From Paenibacillus sp. FSL H8-0079 (lineage in GTDB: Bacteria; Bacillota; Bacilli; Paenibacillales; Paenibacillaceae): a stretch of DNA of 64,000 nucleotides. The number at the start of each line of letters is the position of its first letter. The first letter of the stretch is position 1. Shown here piece after piece: positions 37,648 through 46,992 of this stretch. The stretch covers positions 2,108,001-2,172,000 of the forward strand of contig NZ_CP150300.1 of assembly GCF_037991315.1 (NCBI RefSeq), written 5' to 3'. The notes beneath the pieces were generated by a model. That model was given only the letters and a program-made list of their open reading frames with translations, searched no databases and was not told the DNA's origin. Position numbers and translations under genes: made by a program.

Positions 37648-37911
37648 GCAGCATAGGAATACACTTTGTATCATGAAACAGTCTAATTTCGAATAAATTT
37701 CGAATTTTCGGTAAATCGATGAAGATCAAATATCTATGTCTTCTTTTTACAAAAGTCGGGATCAGTCTTCATACAACCATGATATTTTAGGATTAGCCCT
37801 GTATAGAGTTGAACGTAGTCCATATCGATATGTTTCCTGATGGATGGGAATGGTCACCATGTCATCTGTGATATGATAGACCGAGCAAGTTTACTTCGGG
37901 GGGACAGTCAT
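37648..37911. other. Rest of the divergent region upstream of the cupin gene
   Basis: AT-rich, no gene or strong repeat. It must hold the cupin promoter, which cannot be picked out with confidence. Confidence 0.4.
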
Positions 37912-38259
37912 ATGAAAATGAGCAAACAAAATGCAGCACATTATATATGGGGCGGGAAGTGCGATGGTTGGCACCTCGTTCAAAATGAAACACTCAGCAT
38001 TATTCATGAACGAATGCCTGCAGGAACGGCTGAAATCCGACATTATCATTCGATAAGCCGTCAGTTTTTTTTCATCCTCAGCGGTGAAGCCTGTATGGAG
38101 CTTAATGGAGAAACGTTCGTGCTCGAAACCCATGAAGGAATAGAGATCCCTCCGGGAGAGCCTCATCAGATGATGAACCGGAGCGACGAAGAAGTGGAAT
38201 TTCTCGTGATTTCCAATCCTGGTACCCGTGGGGACCGAATTGAACTGGATTCATTGTAG
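37912..38259 (+). CDS. Cupin-domain protein
   Basis: 115 residues, a single small beta barrel. Cupin motif 1 is RHYHSISRQFFFILSGE (two His and the later Glu as metal ligands) and motif 2 is IPPGEPHQMMNRSDEEVEFL. It probably binds a divalent metal and acts as a small isomerase, dioxygenase or sensor; the substrate is unknown. ATG 37912 has GGGGGGA upstream. It is just ahead of phoR but separated by 48 bp and without clear functional link. Confidence 0.85.
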   Translation: MKMSKQNAAHYIWGGKCDGWHLVQNETLSIIHERMPAGTAEIRHYHSISRQFFFILSGEACMELNGETFVLETHEGIEIPPGEPHQMMNRSDEEVEFLVISNPGTRGDRIELDSL

Positions 38260-38307
38260 CGTGAGTCATTAGATATTAATTAATCTGATCATAAAAGGAA
38301 GAGATAG

Positions 38308-40128
38308 ATGAGACCGTTCCGAATTCGCCTTGCCATCATAATGATGGTGCTGATCGGTGTATCCGTCATTGTGGCTGGATATACGATGGGCAGAGTGTTT
38401 AAGACTACACATACTACCGCACTGGAGCAAACGATGGTGCGTGAAATTAATTTGCTCAAAGCAACCTTCCCATTCCATGATGCAAGTGATCCAACCTCGC
38501 AAGCAACACGAAAATATTATTCAGATCGAGCGCTGGAATTGGATCGTCTGACGGATTCGCGGGTAACCTTCATCAATAAAGATGGCACGGTCATCGGAGA
38601 TTCCGAGAGTGATCCGGCATCGATGGATAACCACTTGAACCGGGAGGAGATTAATGGTGCTGTTGGGGATGGATACGGGCAGTCTATACGTTATAGTGAA
38701 ACGTTAGGACAGGACATGCTGTACGTGGCACTACCTGTGAATTCGGATCAAAGTGACATGATTGAAATTCCGAGCGGCAAATTTGATGGCTACATCCGTC
38801 TATCCATGAGTTTGCAGGCTGTGGATCAGGGTCTTCAGCGTGGATGGATGATCATGTTTGCTGCACTTGGACTGCTGTTCCTGATTGTCGCGTTTGTCAG
38901 TTATCGGGTTGCACGCGGATTAACCTCTCCGATTGAGCATATTACGAAAGTGGCCCATCGAATTACCAAGCTGGAATACGATGCGAGAGTGGATGTCACG
39001 CGTAGAGATGAGATCGGACAGCTGGGGCTTGCGATAAACGGAATGGCAGACAGCTTGCAGTCTCAGCTGAAGACGATCCGTGACAATGAGGCGCTGTTAC
39101 AGAGTGTCTTGGCGAATATGACCGGAGGCATTGTCATGATTGATGCAGGCCAATCCATTGCACTGGTTAATCGGGAAGCGGAGCGTATGCTGGGTATTCA
39201 GGCAGGTAAGGTTACAGGTAAGCCTTATATTGAACTGAAGAGACACTACGAGCTAACCCGCACCATTGAAGAGAGTGTTGCCCTTAAAGAGCGGATGCAT
39301 GAAGAAGTGAGTGTGTTCAACCCGGAGGAAAAACTGATTCGCATTGACGGGGTACCGATGTCCGAAGATGATGGCGGGTATCGGGGCATGTTGTTCCTTT
39401 TGCAGGACGTGACAGCGATCCGTCGACTGGAGTCGATGCGTAGTGAGTTTGTTGCGAATGTCTCTCACGAACTCAAGACACCTGTTGCTGCGGTCAAAGG
39501 GTTTGCCGAAACGTTGCTTAGTGGAGGGGTGCAGGATAAGGAGACGGAGCGCTCATTCCTGAAAATCATCTATGATGAGGGAGATCGACTTAATCGATTA
39601 ATCGGGGATATTCTGGAGTTATCCAAAATTGAATCCAAACGCGCGCCGCTGCAATGCTCCCCTGTTCATGTGCATTCTTTCTTTGAAATGGTGCTGGGCA
39701 CCTTATCCAAAGTGGCGGAGAAAAAGCAGATTCGTCTGGAAATGCATGTTCCGGAAGAACTGTACATTGAAGCAGATGAGGACAAGATGAAGCAGATATT
39801 CATCAATCTCTTATCCAACGGAATCAATTATACCCCTGAGGGTGGACGGGTGAAGTTGCAGGTGACGATGGATAACGATGATGAAGTTGTGTTTGCGGTG
39901 TCGGATACAGGCATTGGCATACCGAAAAAAGATTTGCCGCGAATCTTCGAACGATTCTATCGCGTCGATAAAGGCAGATCCCGTAATTCCGGAGGCACGG
40001 GTCTTGGGCTTTCCATCGTGAAACATCTGGTGGAATTACATCATGGCAAATTGTCTGTAGAGAGTGAATTGGGCATGGGGACAACGTTCCGTGTGATTCT
40101 TCCATTCATTCAAGATGAAGAGATGTAG
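38308..40128 (+). CDS. phoR: Phosphate sensor histidine kinase PhoR
   Basis: 606 residues. Membrane helix 1 is at about 8-28, an extracellular PhoR-type sensor at 30-177, helix 2 at about 178-202, then HAMP, PAS (NMTGGIVMIDAGQSIALVN) and HisKA with phospho-acceptor His near 387 (FVANVSHELKTPVAAVKG). The HATPase has the N box NLLSNGINYTPEGG and the G boxes DTGIGIP and GGTGLGLSIV. It is assigned to PhoR rather than WalK by architecture and linkage with phoP, pstB and phoU. Gene order is kinase first, the reverse of Bacillus phoP-phoR. Confidence 0.85.
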   Translation: MRPFRIRLAIIMMVLIGVSVIVAGYTMGRVFKTTHTTALEQTMVREINLLKATFPFHDASDPTSQATRKYYSDRALELDRLTDSRVTFINKDGTVIGDSESDPASMDNHLNREEINGAVGDGYGQSIRYSETLGQDMLYVALPVNSDQSDMIEIPSGKFDGYIRLSMSLQAVDQGLQRGWMIMFAALGLLFLIVAFVSYRVARGLTSPIEHITKVAHRITKLEYDARVDVTRRDEIGQLGLAINGMADSLQSQLKTIRDNEALLQSVLANMTGGIVMIDAGQSIALVNREAERMLGIQAGKVTGKPYIELKRHYELTRTIEESVALKERMHEEVSVFNPEEKLIRIDGVPMSEDDGGYRGMLFLLQDVTAIRRLESMRSEFVANVSHELKTPVAAVKGFAETLLSGGVQDKETERSFLKIIYDEGDRLNRLIGDILELSKIESKRAPLQCSPVHVHSFFEMVLGTLSKVAEKKQIRLEMHVPEELYIEADEDKMKQIFINLLSNGINYTPEGGRVKLQVTMDNDDEVVFAVSDTGIGIPKKDLPRIFERFYRVDKGRSRNSGGTGLGLSIVKHLVELHHGKLSVESELGMGTTFRVILPFIQDEEM

Positions 40129-40161
40129 GTGCCAGGTATCAATGTAAAAAGTATGTATTGT

Positions 40162-40193
40162 TTTACACAGCGTTAACAAATTAGTGCTATGAT
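40162..40193 (+). promoter_or_regulatory. PhoP-box promoter before phoP
   Basis: Direct repeats TTTACA (40162) and TTAACA (40173) at 11-bp spacing, the PhoP box pattern TT(A/C/T)A(C/T)A-N5, followed by TATGAT (40188-40193) as -10. It implies autoregulation of phoP from a promoter between phoR and phoP. Confidence 0.65.
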
Positions 40194-40242
40194 AGAAAAA
40201 GTGTTGTGGCAACAGACAACCTATGAAGAGAGAAGGGGTATC

Positions 40243-40971
40243 ATGGCACAGCGTTTGCTAGTTATTGAAGATGAACCTACATTATCAAGATTACTCACGT
40301 ATAACCTGACACAAGAAGGTTATGACGTTACAGCTGAGGATCACGGATCTGCAGGATATGACCGGGCCTTGTCTCAGGAATTTGATCTCATTTTACTGGA
40401 TCTGATGCTTCCGGGTATGAATGGTCTGGATATACTGAACAAGTTAAGAATTCAGGGTGTCAGTACACCAGTTATCATTCTGACGGCGAAGACCGGTGAA
40501 GCCGAGGTTGTACAGGGACTGAAATCGGGTGCCGATGATTATATTACCAAACCATTTGGTGTATCGGAGTTATTAGCCAGAGTGGATGCAGTATTAAGAC
40601 GTTATTCCAATGGTGAAGATTTACCACAGCCTGAGGACAAGGATGGTTCACGAATTATTTTGGGAGAGCTGGAGATCTATCCTCTGAAGTATGAAGTGAC
40701 ACTGGGTGGACAATCCATCAGTCTGCGTCCAAAAGAGTTCGAAGTACTGCTATATTTGGCCAAAAAGCCGGGTGTGGTGCTGACAAGGGATGATCTGATG
40801 AACGCGGTGTGGGGCTTCGATTATATCGGGGGTCAACGAACCGTAGACGTTCACGTCAGCTCGTTACGTAAAAAGCTGGAATTAGACCCGGAATCGGTTC
40901 ACATTGATTCCATTCGCGGTGTAGGATATAAATTGGTTGTCAAAAGAAAAACTCCCCATCATTCAAGTTAG
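40243..40971 (+). CDS. phoP: Phosphate response regulator PhoP
   Basis: 242 residues, OmpR/PhoB type. The receiver has acidic pocket IEDEP, phospho-acceptor Asp53 (LILLDLMLPG) and switch Lys (DDYITKPFG). The C-terminal winged helix has LRPKEFEVLLYLA and RTVDVHVSSLRKKL. It binds TT(A/C/T)ACA repeats to control the phosphate regulon. ATG 40243 follows AAGGGG. It is preceded by its own candidate Pho box and followed by a terminator that begins inside the last codons. Confidence 0.92.
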   Translation: MAQRLLVIEDEPTLSRLLTYNLTQEGYDVTAEDHGSAGYDRALSQEFDLILLDLMLPGMNGLDILNKLRIQGVSTPVIILTAKTGEAEVVQGLKSGADDYITKPFGVSELLARVDAVLRRYSNGEDLPQPEDKDGSRIILGELEIYPLKYEVTLGGQSISLRPKEFEVLLYLAKKPGVVLTRDDLMNAVWGFDYIGGQRTVDVHVSSLRKKLELDPESVHIDSIRGVGYKLVVKRKTPHHSS

Positions 40972-40994
40972 CAATGATCGGGGAGTTTTATTTT
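40947..40994 (+). terminator. phoP terminator
   Basis: AAAACTCCCCATCATT (from 40947) pairs with AATGAT-C-GGGGAGTTTT with one bulge, then TATTTT. It overlaps the phoP stop codon. Confidence 0.8.
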
Positions 40995-41030
40995 ACGTTC
41001 TTTTAACATAAAGGAAGATTTTTCTTTACG
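40992..41030 (+). promoter_or_regulatory. Candidate PhoP box before the CBS chemoreceptor-like gene
   Basis: TTTACG (40992), TTAACA (41003) and TTTACG (41025) fall on an exact 11-bp grid; the 41014 position is degenerate (GAAGAT). The first repeat overlaps the phoP terminator tail. Confidence 0.5.
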
Positions 41031-41123
41031 TAGAGGGAGTAGCATGGACTTATCTGAGTGATACTTTGTACCTACATAACCCACCTCAAGACGGAGGTAT
41101 TACGTAAAGGAGATTGCGCATTT

Positions 41124-42275
41124 ATGCCCATGTTGCTCGAAGTGAAACCCGATCAGCCTGTTGTTGTTTTACATAATGAAGAAACGGTTGTTATCGTCGT
41201 AGAACCTGTAATCCATTTGCATCACTATTATCGTCAGGTTCCTGTCGCCGGGGTCCATACGACCTGTGGAGAAGCGGCGACCATGATGAATCAGGATCAG
41301 GAGCACCCGTGCATCGTATTATGTGATGAGCAGATGAAACCGACCGGATTATTAATGCGAGAGACGTTATATCGGATGTTGAATGGTCGTTTTGCGGCAG
41401 ATCTATTCTACCGTAAACCGGTCATACAAGTAGCGAATGTATCTCCGGTTATTGCGGATATTCATATGGAAGCCACAACGATTATTGATATTGCACTTGG
41501 ACGCAATGAACAGCATTTCTACGACTGTCTGCTCGTTACGGAACAAGACAGACTGCTCGGTGTGCTGACAATGCGTGACGTAATGTCTCTCTCCCGCACA
41601 CTGCAACAGGCTTCTTCGGCAGAGCGCGTACGTACGGTTACCGAGAGCAGACAAGAGATATCCAGAATCAATGATGCGGTCACCAAGCTGGTACAAGCGG
41701 CTAATCAGACTGTACATGAAGCCCGTGAGATCATGGCATTATCGAAGCATGGAGAAGAGAGTTTGAAGCACGTCGATGCTTCCTATAACCGCGTACATCA
41801 GCATATGGATAGCCAAGGTCAACATGCGGATTACATGCTGGATTCGATCAAAACAGGCTCAGGCATGGCACATTCCATTCGATCCCTGGCAGATCAGAGT
41901 GGCCTCCTTGCCCTGAACGCTTCCATCGAAGCAGCTCATGCGGGTGAATATGGACGAGGCTTTCAGATTGTTGCAGGGGAGATCCGCGCGCTCGCGAAAC
42001 AGACCCGTGAAGTTGCAGGCAACATGTCTTCATTGCTTGAGAATATTGGTGGCTTGACCCTTCAGACGGTAGAGCTGGTTAAGGCAAGCGGAACCGAGAT
42101 TGACGATAGTTCGGTGCATGTGACCTCTGGAGGAGCAATGTTCCGGCAACTGAACAATGCAGTGAGAGATCTGTCCCGGATAGCAGAGGAGATCGCCATG
42201 GAAGGCGGGAAAGCTGGAGAAGTCGCAGAGCATATACGCATGAGGCTGGATGAGATGGTTTCGGATAACGAGTGA
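41124..42275 (+). CDS. Soluble CBS-domain chemoreceptor-like signalling protein
   Basis: 383 residues without membrane helices. N-terminal CBS-type modules (about 10-180; CIVLCDEQMKPTGLLM and LLVTEQDRLLGVLTMRDVM) are followed by an MCP signalling domain with a recognisable hairpin (LADQSGLLALNASIEAAHAG, then EYGRGFQIVAGEIRALAKQ). The MA domain is shorter than usual. It may couple an adenine-nucleotide signal sensed by CBS domains to CheA/CheW, or act outside chemotaxis. AAAGGAG lies 11 nt before ATG 41124. It sits between phoP and pstB, each with PhoP-box-like repeats. Confidence 0.8.
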   Translation: MPMLLEVKPDQPVVVLHNEETVVIVVEPVIHLHHYYRQVPVAGVHTTCGEAATMMNQDQEHPCIVLCDEQMKPTGLLMRETLYRMLNGRFAADLFYRKPVIQVANVSPVIADIHMEATTIIDIALGRNEQHFYDCLLVTEQDRLLGVLTMRDVMSLSRTLQQASSAERVRTVTESRQEISRINDAVTKLVQAANQTVHEAREIMALSKHGEESLKHVDASYNRVHQHMDSQGQHADYMLDSIKTGSGMAHSIRSLADQSGLLALNASIEAAHAGEYGRGFQIVAGEIRALAKQTREVAGNMSSLLENIGGLTLQTVELVKASGTEIDDSSVHVTSGGAMFRQLNNAVRDLSRIAEEIAMEGGKAGEVAEHIRMRLDEMVSDNE

Positions 42276-42353
42276 TATATAAGCAAATCAATAAGGCAGG
42301 CATCAGGAATCAGATTGATCCATTAAGCAGATCATGAAGGTTAAGGATGTCTT

Positions 42354-42407
42354 TTTACATTCCGTTAACATGAAAGTGATACTGTTTTTACAATGAAAGG
42401 GTAGGAT
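42354..42407 (+). promoter_or_regulatory. PhoP-box promoter of pstB-phoU
   Basis: TTTACA (42354), TTAACA (42365), degenerate GTGATA (42376) and TTTACA (42387), all at 11-bp spacing. TAGGAT (42402-42407) may be the -10. This is the clearest PhoP binding array in the window. Confidence 0.75.
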
Positions 42408-42503
42408 ATTAAAGATGGCCGAGCAGCGATGAATGATTATCAGCATCGGTCTCAACGTAAAGGGAGTTTCAGTGTCCCTGCAGCGAAGGAGAAGTGAACA
42501 TCC

Positions 42504-43259
42504 ATGAAGGACCTCATTCACATTGAAAATCTTAATTTATACTATGATACGCATCACGCGCTTAAAAATATATCGATGGATCTGCCGGAAAAAACCGTTA
42601 CTGCGTTCATCGGGCCGTCAGGTTGCGGTAAATCGACATTGCTTCGCACATTGAACCGGATGAATGACATGATTCCGGGAGTTCGTGTGGAAGGACAGGT
42701 TATGCTGAATGGATCCGATATTTACAGTAATGAGATTGAAGTCGAGACACTGCGCAAACGGGTCGGCATGGTGTTTCAACAACCGAATCCTTTCCCAAAA
42801 TCCATCTATGAAAACGTGGCTTATGGACCGCGCTTGCACGGGGTAACCCAAAAGGCTGAACTGGATAAGTTGGTGGAACAGAGTCTTGTCCATGCGGCAC
42901 TGTGGGATGAAGTGAAGGATGTATTGAAAAAGTCGGCACTTAGTCTGTCCGGCGGACAGCAGCAGCGTCTCTGTATTGCACGTGCGCTGGCTGTCCAGCC
43001 TGACGTTCTGCTAATGGATGAAGCGACATCGGCACTTGACCCGATCTCCACATTGAAGATTGAGGAACTGGTGAAGGAATTGCATCACAAGTACACGATC
43101 GTTATGGTTACCCACAATATGCACCAAGCGGCACGGGTATCTGGACGCACGGTATTTTTCCTGAATGGTGAAGTGGTGGAGGCAGCTGATACGGAGACGT
43201 TATTCTCCACACCGCAAGATTCCCGGACCGAGGATTATATATCCGGAAGGTTCGGTTAA
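42504..43259 (+). CDS. pstB: Phosphate ABC transporter ATP-binding protein PstB
   Basis: 251 residues. Walker [10 protein letters not shown], signature [15 protein letters not shown], Walker [15 protein letters not shown]-loop VTHNM. The N-terminal [20 protein letters not shown] is PstB-specific. It powers PstSCAB phosphate uptake at the inner membrane face. pstS, pstC and pstA are not in the window, so pstB-phoU is split from the rest. phoU follows 63 bp downstream, and a four-repeat Pho box precedes it. Confidence 0.95.
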   Translation: MKDLIHIENLNLYYDTHHALKNISMDLPEKTVTAFIGPSGCGKSTLLRTLNRMNDMIPGVRVEGQVMLNGSDIYSNEIEVETLRKRVGMVFQQPNPFPKSIYENVAYGPRLHGVTQKAELDKLVEQSLVHAALWDEVKDVLKKSALSLSGGQQQRLCIARALAVQPDVLLMDEATSALDPISTLKIEELVKELHHKYTIVMVTHNMHQAARVSGRTVFFLNGEVVEAADTETLFSTPQDSRTEDYISGRFG

Positions 43260-43322
43260 GCGAGCTGAATTGCAACGATCCCGGCATACCCGGAGATGAT
43301 GGATAAGGAGGACATGAAATCT

Positions 43323-43982
43323 ATGATTCGCAGAAAAGAATTTGATCAGGAGCTTGAAGAACTACGTACCTTGCTCAAGCAAATGGGTGAACATGTAGGA
43401 GCGGCACTGGATGGTGCCATTGAGAGTCTGCAGACGATGAACGCGGAGAAAGCTCAGGTCATCATCAAGAATGATGCGAATCTGAATGCCCTTGAAGACA
43501 AGATTATGGAACTTGGCTCCAAACTGATCATCACACAACAACCGGTGGCGAAGGATCTCAGACGTATTATCGTTGCCTTCAAAATTTCCAGTGATCTGGA
43601 GCGTATGGGAGATCTCGCGCTCGACGTGGCGAAGGTAACCCTTCGGATGGATGGACAGAAGCTGATTAAACCTCTGGTGGATATTCCGCAAATGGCAGAA
43701 ATCGTGAAATCCATGATTGATGAATCCATCGAATCTTTCCTGAAAGAAAACACAGACCTGGCCTATAAAATGGCTCAAACGGACGATCAGGTCGATCAAT
43801 TGTACAGTCACATGATCAGTGATCTCTACACGTTAATGACGGAGCATCCGAATCAGGCTTCTCAGGCTATGTTGCTGATGATGGTTGGACGTTACATTGA
43901 ACGTATTGGTGATCATGCAACCAACATTGGTGAGAGTACGGTATACCTGGTGACAGGTAAACGTCCGGATCTGAATCAATAG
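43323..43982 (+). CDS. phoU: Phosphate signalling complex protein PhoU
   Basis: 219 residues, two three-helix PhoU repeats. Each carries the metal-cluster motif ERMGDLALDVAK / ERIGDHATNIGES, with acidic and Asp clusters. PhoU links the Pst transporter to PhoR and limits phosphate uptake. ATG 43323 has AAGGAGG 11 nt upstream; closer ATGs in frame are too near it. It is the last gene of the pstB-phoU unit. Confidence 0.95.
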   Translation: MIRRKEFDQELEELRTLLKQMGEHVGAALDGAIESLQTMNAEKAQVIIKNDANLNALEDKIMELGSKLIITQQPVAKDLRRIIVAFKISSDLERMGDLALDVAKVTLRMDGQKLIKPLVDIPQMAEIVKSMIDESIESFLKENTDLAYKMAQTDDQVDQLYSHMISDLYTLMTEHPNQASQAMLLMMVGRYIERIGDHATNIGESTVYLVTGKRPDLNQ

Positions 43983-44048
43983 GAAGAGCATTGTTATGGA
44001 ATTGGGGAATCAGTGCTGATTAAGTAATGGAATCATATGAATGGAAAA

Positions 44049-44103
44049 GGACTTTCTCTCAGGTAGGCTGTGTACAGCTGTCTATGGAGAAGGTTCTTTT
44101 TTT
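44049..44103 (+). terminator. phoU terminator
   Basis: GGACTTTCTC (44049-44058) pairs, with G-U pairs, with GAGAAGGTTC (44087-44096), followed by seven Ts. Confidence 0.7.
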
Positions 44104-44219
44104 GCGGGTAAAACTGAAGTGAAAAGATGGCTATTCTTTTTGATGTGACAGGTGGGTATGGTATCATGAGAGTAGATGTAATTTGAAAAGGTTGACCATA
44201 TGATACGCGAGGTGCTGGA

Positions 44220-46874
44220 ATGGACAAGTTTATTCTCATAGATGGAAATAGCATTATTTACAGGGCGTTTTTTGCAATGCCGCCACTGACCAACTCGAAA
44301 GGTCTGCATACCAATGCGGTATACGGCTTCACCACGATGCTGCTGAGACTGCTTGAAGAGCATAAGCCTACACATGTTATGGTCGCTTTTGATGCAGGCA
44401 AAATCACGTTCCGCCACGAAGGGTACCAGGAATACAAGGGCGGCCGGGAGAAAACACCACCAGAATTGTCAGAGCAATTCCCGTTGCTCAAAGAACTGCT
44501 GAAAGGACTTGGCATCGCTCAGTTTGAGCTGGCTGGATTCGAAGCGGATGACATCATCGGAACGTTAACCAAACGGGCAGATGAGGCGGGCAGACAGGTG
44601 CTCGTTGTATCGGGTGACAAAGATATGCTGCAACTTGCCTCCGAACATGTACATATCGGGCTGACGCGTAAAGGGGTAACCGATATCGAGCTGTATGATC
44701 CTGCTCAGATTAAGGAGCGCTATGGTCTGACGCCGTTGCAAATCATTGATCTCAAGGGTCTGATGGGCGATGCGTCCGATAACATTCCAGGCATTCCCGG
44801 GGTTGGAGAGAAAACAGCGTTGAAGCTTTTGCACCAGTTCGGATCGGTAGAAGATGTGTTGAATGGCACAAGTGAACTGAAAGGCAAAATGAAGGAGAAG
44901 ATTGAGGCCCACGCCGAAGATGCCCGGATGAGCAAACAACTCGCGACGATTCACCGGGAAGTTCCACTGGAGCAGACGTGGGAGGATATGCAATTCGCCG
45001 GATTAAAAGAAGAACATGCTGGCCCTGCATTGGCCAAGCTGGAATTCAAATCTTTGCTCGAACGCCTGTCGTTCAGTGGTAGCATCGGTTCGGAACAGGA
45101 AGCGGTTCCTGCTGCCGAGGTGGAATCTTCCATTGCAACAGAGGACAACATCAGTGAGCTGTTCAGTTCTCTGGATTCCATTGATGTGCTCCACGTGGAG
45201 ACACATGGGGATAACCCGCACCAAGCGAAATTGATTGGACTTGCTGTAGGTTCCGCTGGAACGTATACGTTCATATCTCCCGAATTGCTTCATTCCGAGG
45301 CTGCGGCTCCAGTGCGGGCATGGCTTGGTAATTCAGAGCAGCCTAAGCGCGGGTATGATCTTCATCGTGTAGACCTGGCCCTGCATGCGCATGGCATTGA
45401 ATTCGCAGGTGCGTCATTCGATGTACAACTGGCAGCGTATTTGCTTGATCCAACGGAATCCAATCAGACGATTAGTGGACTCACGACCAAGTATGGTCTG
45501 CCGTCGCTCGTAGAGGATGACACGGTTATGGGCAAAGGGGCTAAGTACAAGGTGCCGGAAGTGGAGATACTGGGGGATTTCCTATGCCGTAAAGCTGCTG
45601 CAGTAGCAGCCATTATTCCACTTCAGGAGCAGGTGCTTGAAACCGATGAGATGAATTCGCTGTTCCATGAACTGGAGATGCCGTTGTCACGCATATTGGC
45701 AGACATGGAGAAACAGGGAATTAAGGCGAATACAGCTGATCTGCAGGCTTTGGGTAGTGAGTTTGAAGAGCAGATCGGCAGGTTGATGGCTGAGATCTAC
45801 AAGTTGTCAGGAACGGAATTTAATCTGAATTCACCGAAGCAATTGGGTGAGATTTTATTTGATAGACTGGGCTTGCCGGTGGTGAAGAAAACAAAAACGG
45901 GCTATTCCACAGATGCTGAAGTATTGGAGAAGTTGGCCCCTTATAATGATGTGGTCAAGCATATTCTGCAATATCGTCAGCTTGCCAAGCTGCAATCCAC
46001 TTATGTGGAAGGATTACTTAAAGAGATTTCCAATCGGGATGGCAAGGTGCATACGTATTACCGTCAGACCATTGCTGCAACAGGAAGACTTAGTAGTCAG
46101 TTCCCGAACTTGCAGAACATTCCGATTCGGATGGAGGAAGGTCGCAAAATCCGGAAGGTATTTGTTCCTTCCGAGCCTGGATGGTCTATTTTGGCAGCAG
46201 ACTATTCCCAGATTGAACTGCGTGTACTGGCCCACATTTCGGACGATGAGCGCTTGAAGGAAGCATTTGTCAACGATATGGATATTCATACGAAGACCGC
46301 TTCGGATGTATTTGGCGTGAAGCCTGAGGATGTGGATGGAGATATGCGTCGTTCCGCCAAGGCAGTTAACTTTGGTATCGTTTATGGAATAAGTGATTAT
46401 GGTTTGTCCCAGAACCTGCACATTACGCGTAAAGAGGCTGCACAGTTTATTGATCAGTATTTTGAAGTCTTCCAGGGTGTACGCCGATATATGGATGACA
46501 TTGTGAAGGAAGCTCGCCAGGATGGTTACGTCAAAACGTTGTTGGAGCGACGTCGCTACCTGCCAGAGATTAACGCCAGTAACTTCAACCTGCGTTCCTT
46601 CGCAGAGCGTACGGCGATGAATACACCTATTCAGGGAACAGCTGCAGATATCATCAAGCTGGCTATGGTACAGATGGATGAAGCGCTGCGGGAACGCAAT
46701 TTGAAGAGCCGTATGTTGCTTCAGGTGCACGATGAGCTTGTATTCGAAGTGCCTGCGGATGAATTGGAACTAATGAAAGAACTAGTACCTTCTGTTATGG
46801 AAAAAGCATTGGAACTGTCTGTTCCGCTGAAAGCAGAAGTCAGCTTTGGGGATAACTGGTACGAAGCAAAATAA
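44220..46874 (+). CDS. polA: DNA polymerase I
   Basis: 884 residues. The N-terminal 5'-nuclease (about 1-290) has KFILIDGNSIIYRAFFA, VVSGDKDMLQLA and GDASDNIPGIPGVGEKTA. The central 3'-5' exonuclease-like domain is degenerate: the DxE motif reads LHVETHGD with the first Asp lost, and the last Asp is also replaced. The polymerase domain has motif A ADYSQIELRVLAH, motif B RRSAKAVNFGIVYG and motif C LLQVHDELVFEVP. It fills gaps and removes primers. Proofreading is probably absent, as in Bacillus PolA. mutM follows 118 bp downstream. Confidence 0.97.
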   Translation: MDKFILIDGNSIIYRAFFAMPPLTNSKGLHTNAVYGFTTMLLRLLEEHKPTHVMVAFDAGKITFRHEGYQEYKGGREKTPPELSEQFPLLKELLKGLGIAQFELAGFEADDIIGTLTKRADEAGRQVLVVSGDKDMLQLASEHVHIGLTRKGVTDIELYDPAQIKERYGLTPLQIIDLKGLMGDASDNIPGIPGVGEKTALKLLHQFGSVEDVLNGTSELKGKMKEKIEAHAEDARMSKQLATIHREVPLEQTWEDMQFAGLKEEHAGPALAKLEFKSLLERLSFSGSIGSEQEAVPAAEVESSIATEDNISELFSSLDSIDVLHVETHGDNPHQAKLIGLAVGSAGTYTFISPELLHSEAAAPVRAWLGNSEQPKRGYDLHRVDLALHAHGIEFAGASFDVQLAAYLLDPTESNQTISGLTTKYGLPSLVEDDTVMGKGAKYKVPEVEILGDFLCRKAAAVAAIIPLQEQVLETDEMNSLFHELEMPLSRILADMEKQGIKANTADLQALGSEFEEQIGRLMAEIYKLSGTEFNLNSPKQLGEILFDRLGLPVVKKTKTGYSTDAEVLEKLAPYNDVVKHILQYRQLAKLQSTYVEGLLKEISNRDGKVHTYYRQTIAATGRLSSQFPNLQNIPIRMEEGRKIRKVFVPSEPGWSILAADYSQIELRVLAHISDDERLKEAFVNDMDIHTKTASDVFGVKPEDVDGDMRRSAKAVNFGIVYGISDYGLSQNLHITRKEAAQFIDQYFEVFQGVRRYMDDIVKEARQDGYVKTLLERRRYLPEINASNFNLRSFAERTAMNTPIQGTAADIIKLAMVQMDEALRERNLKSRMLLQVHDELVFEVPADELELMKELVPSVMEKALELSVPLKAEVSFGDNWYEAK

Positions 46875-46992
46875 ATCATGTACTGCGCGGTTTTTCCGGT
46901 ATTTTACAATAGACCTTTCCATGTTTTCGATATAAGAAAAGGGTCCCGCTGAGCGCCATCTTCCGTTATAATATAGGGGAGGTGAGAACATC

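Noticed and set aside
38308..40128. Cell-wall kinase WalK
   Set aside because: The domain order could fit either, but linkage with phoP, pstB, phoU and Pho boxes supports PhoR; no walH/walI genes are present.
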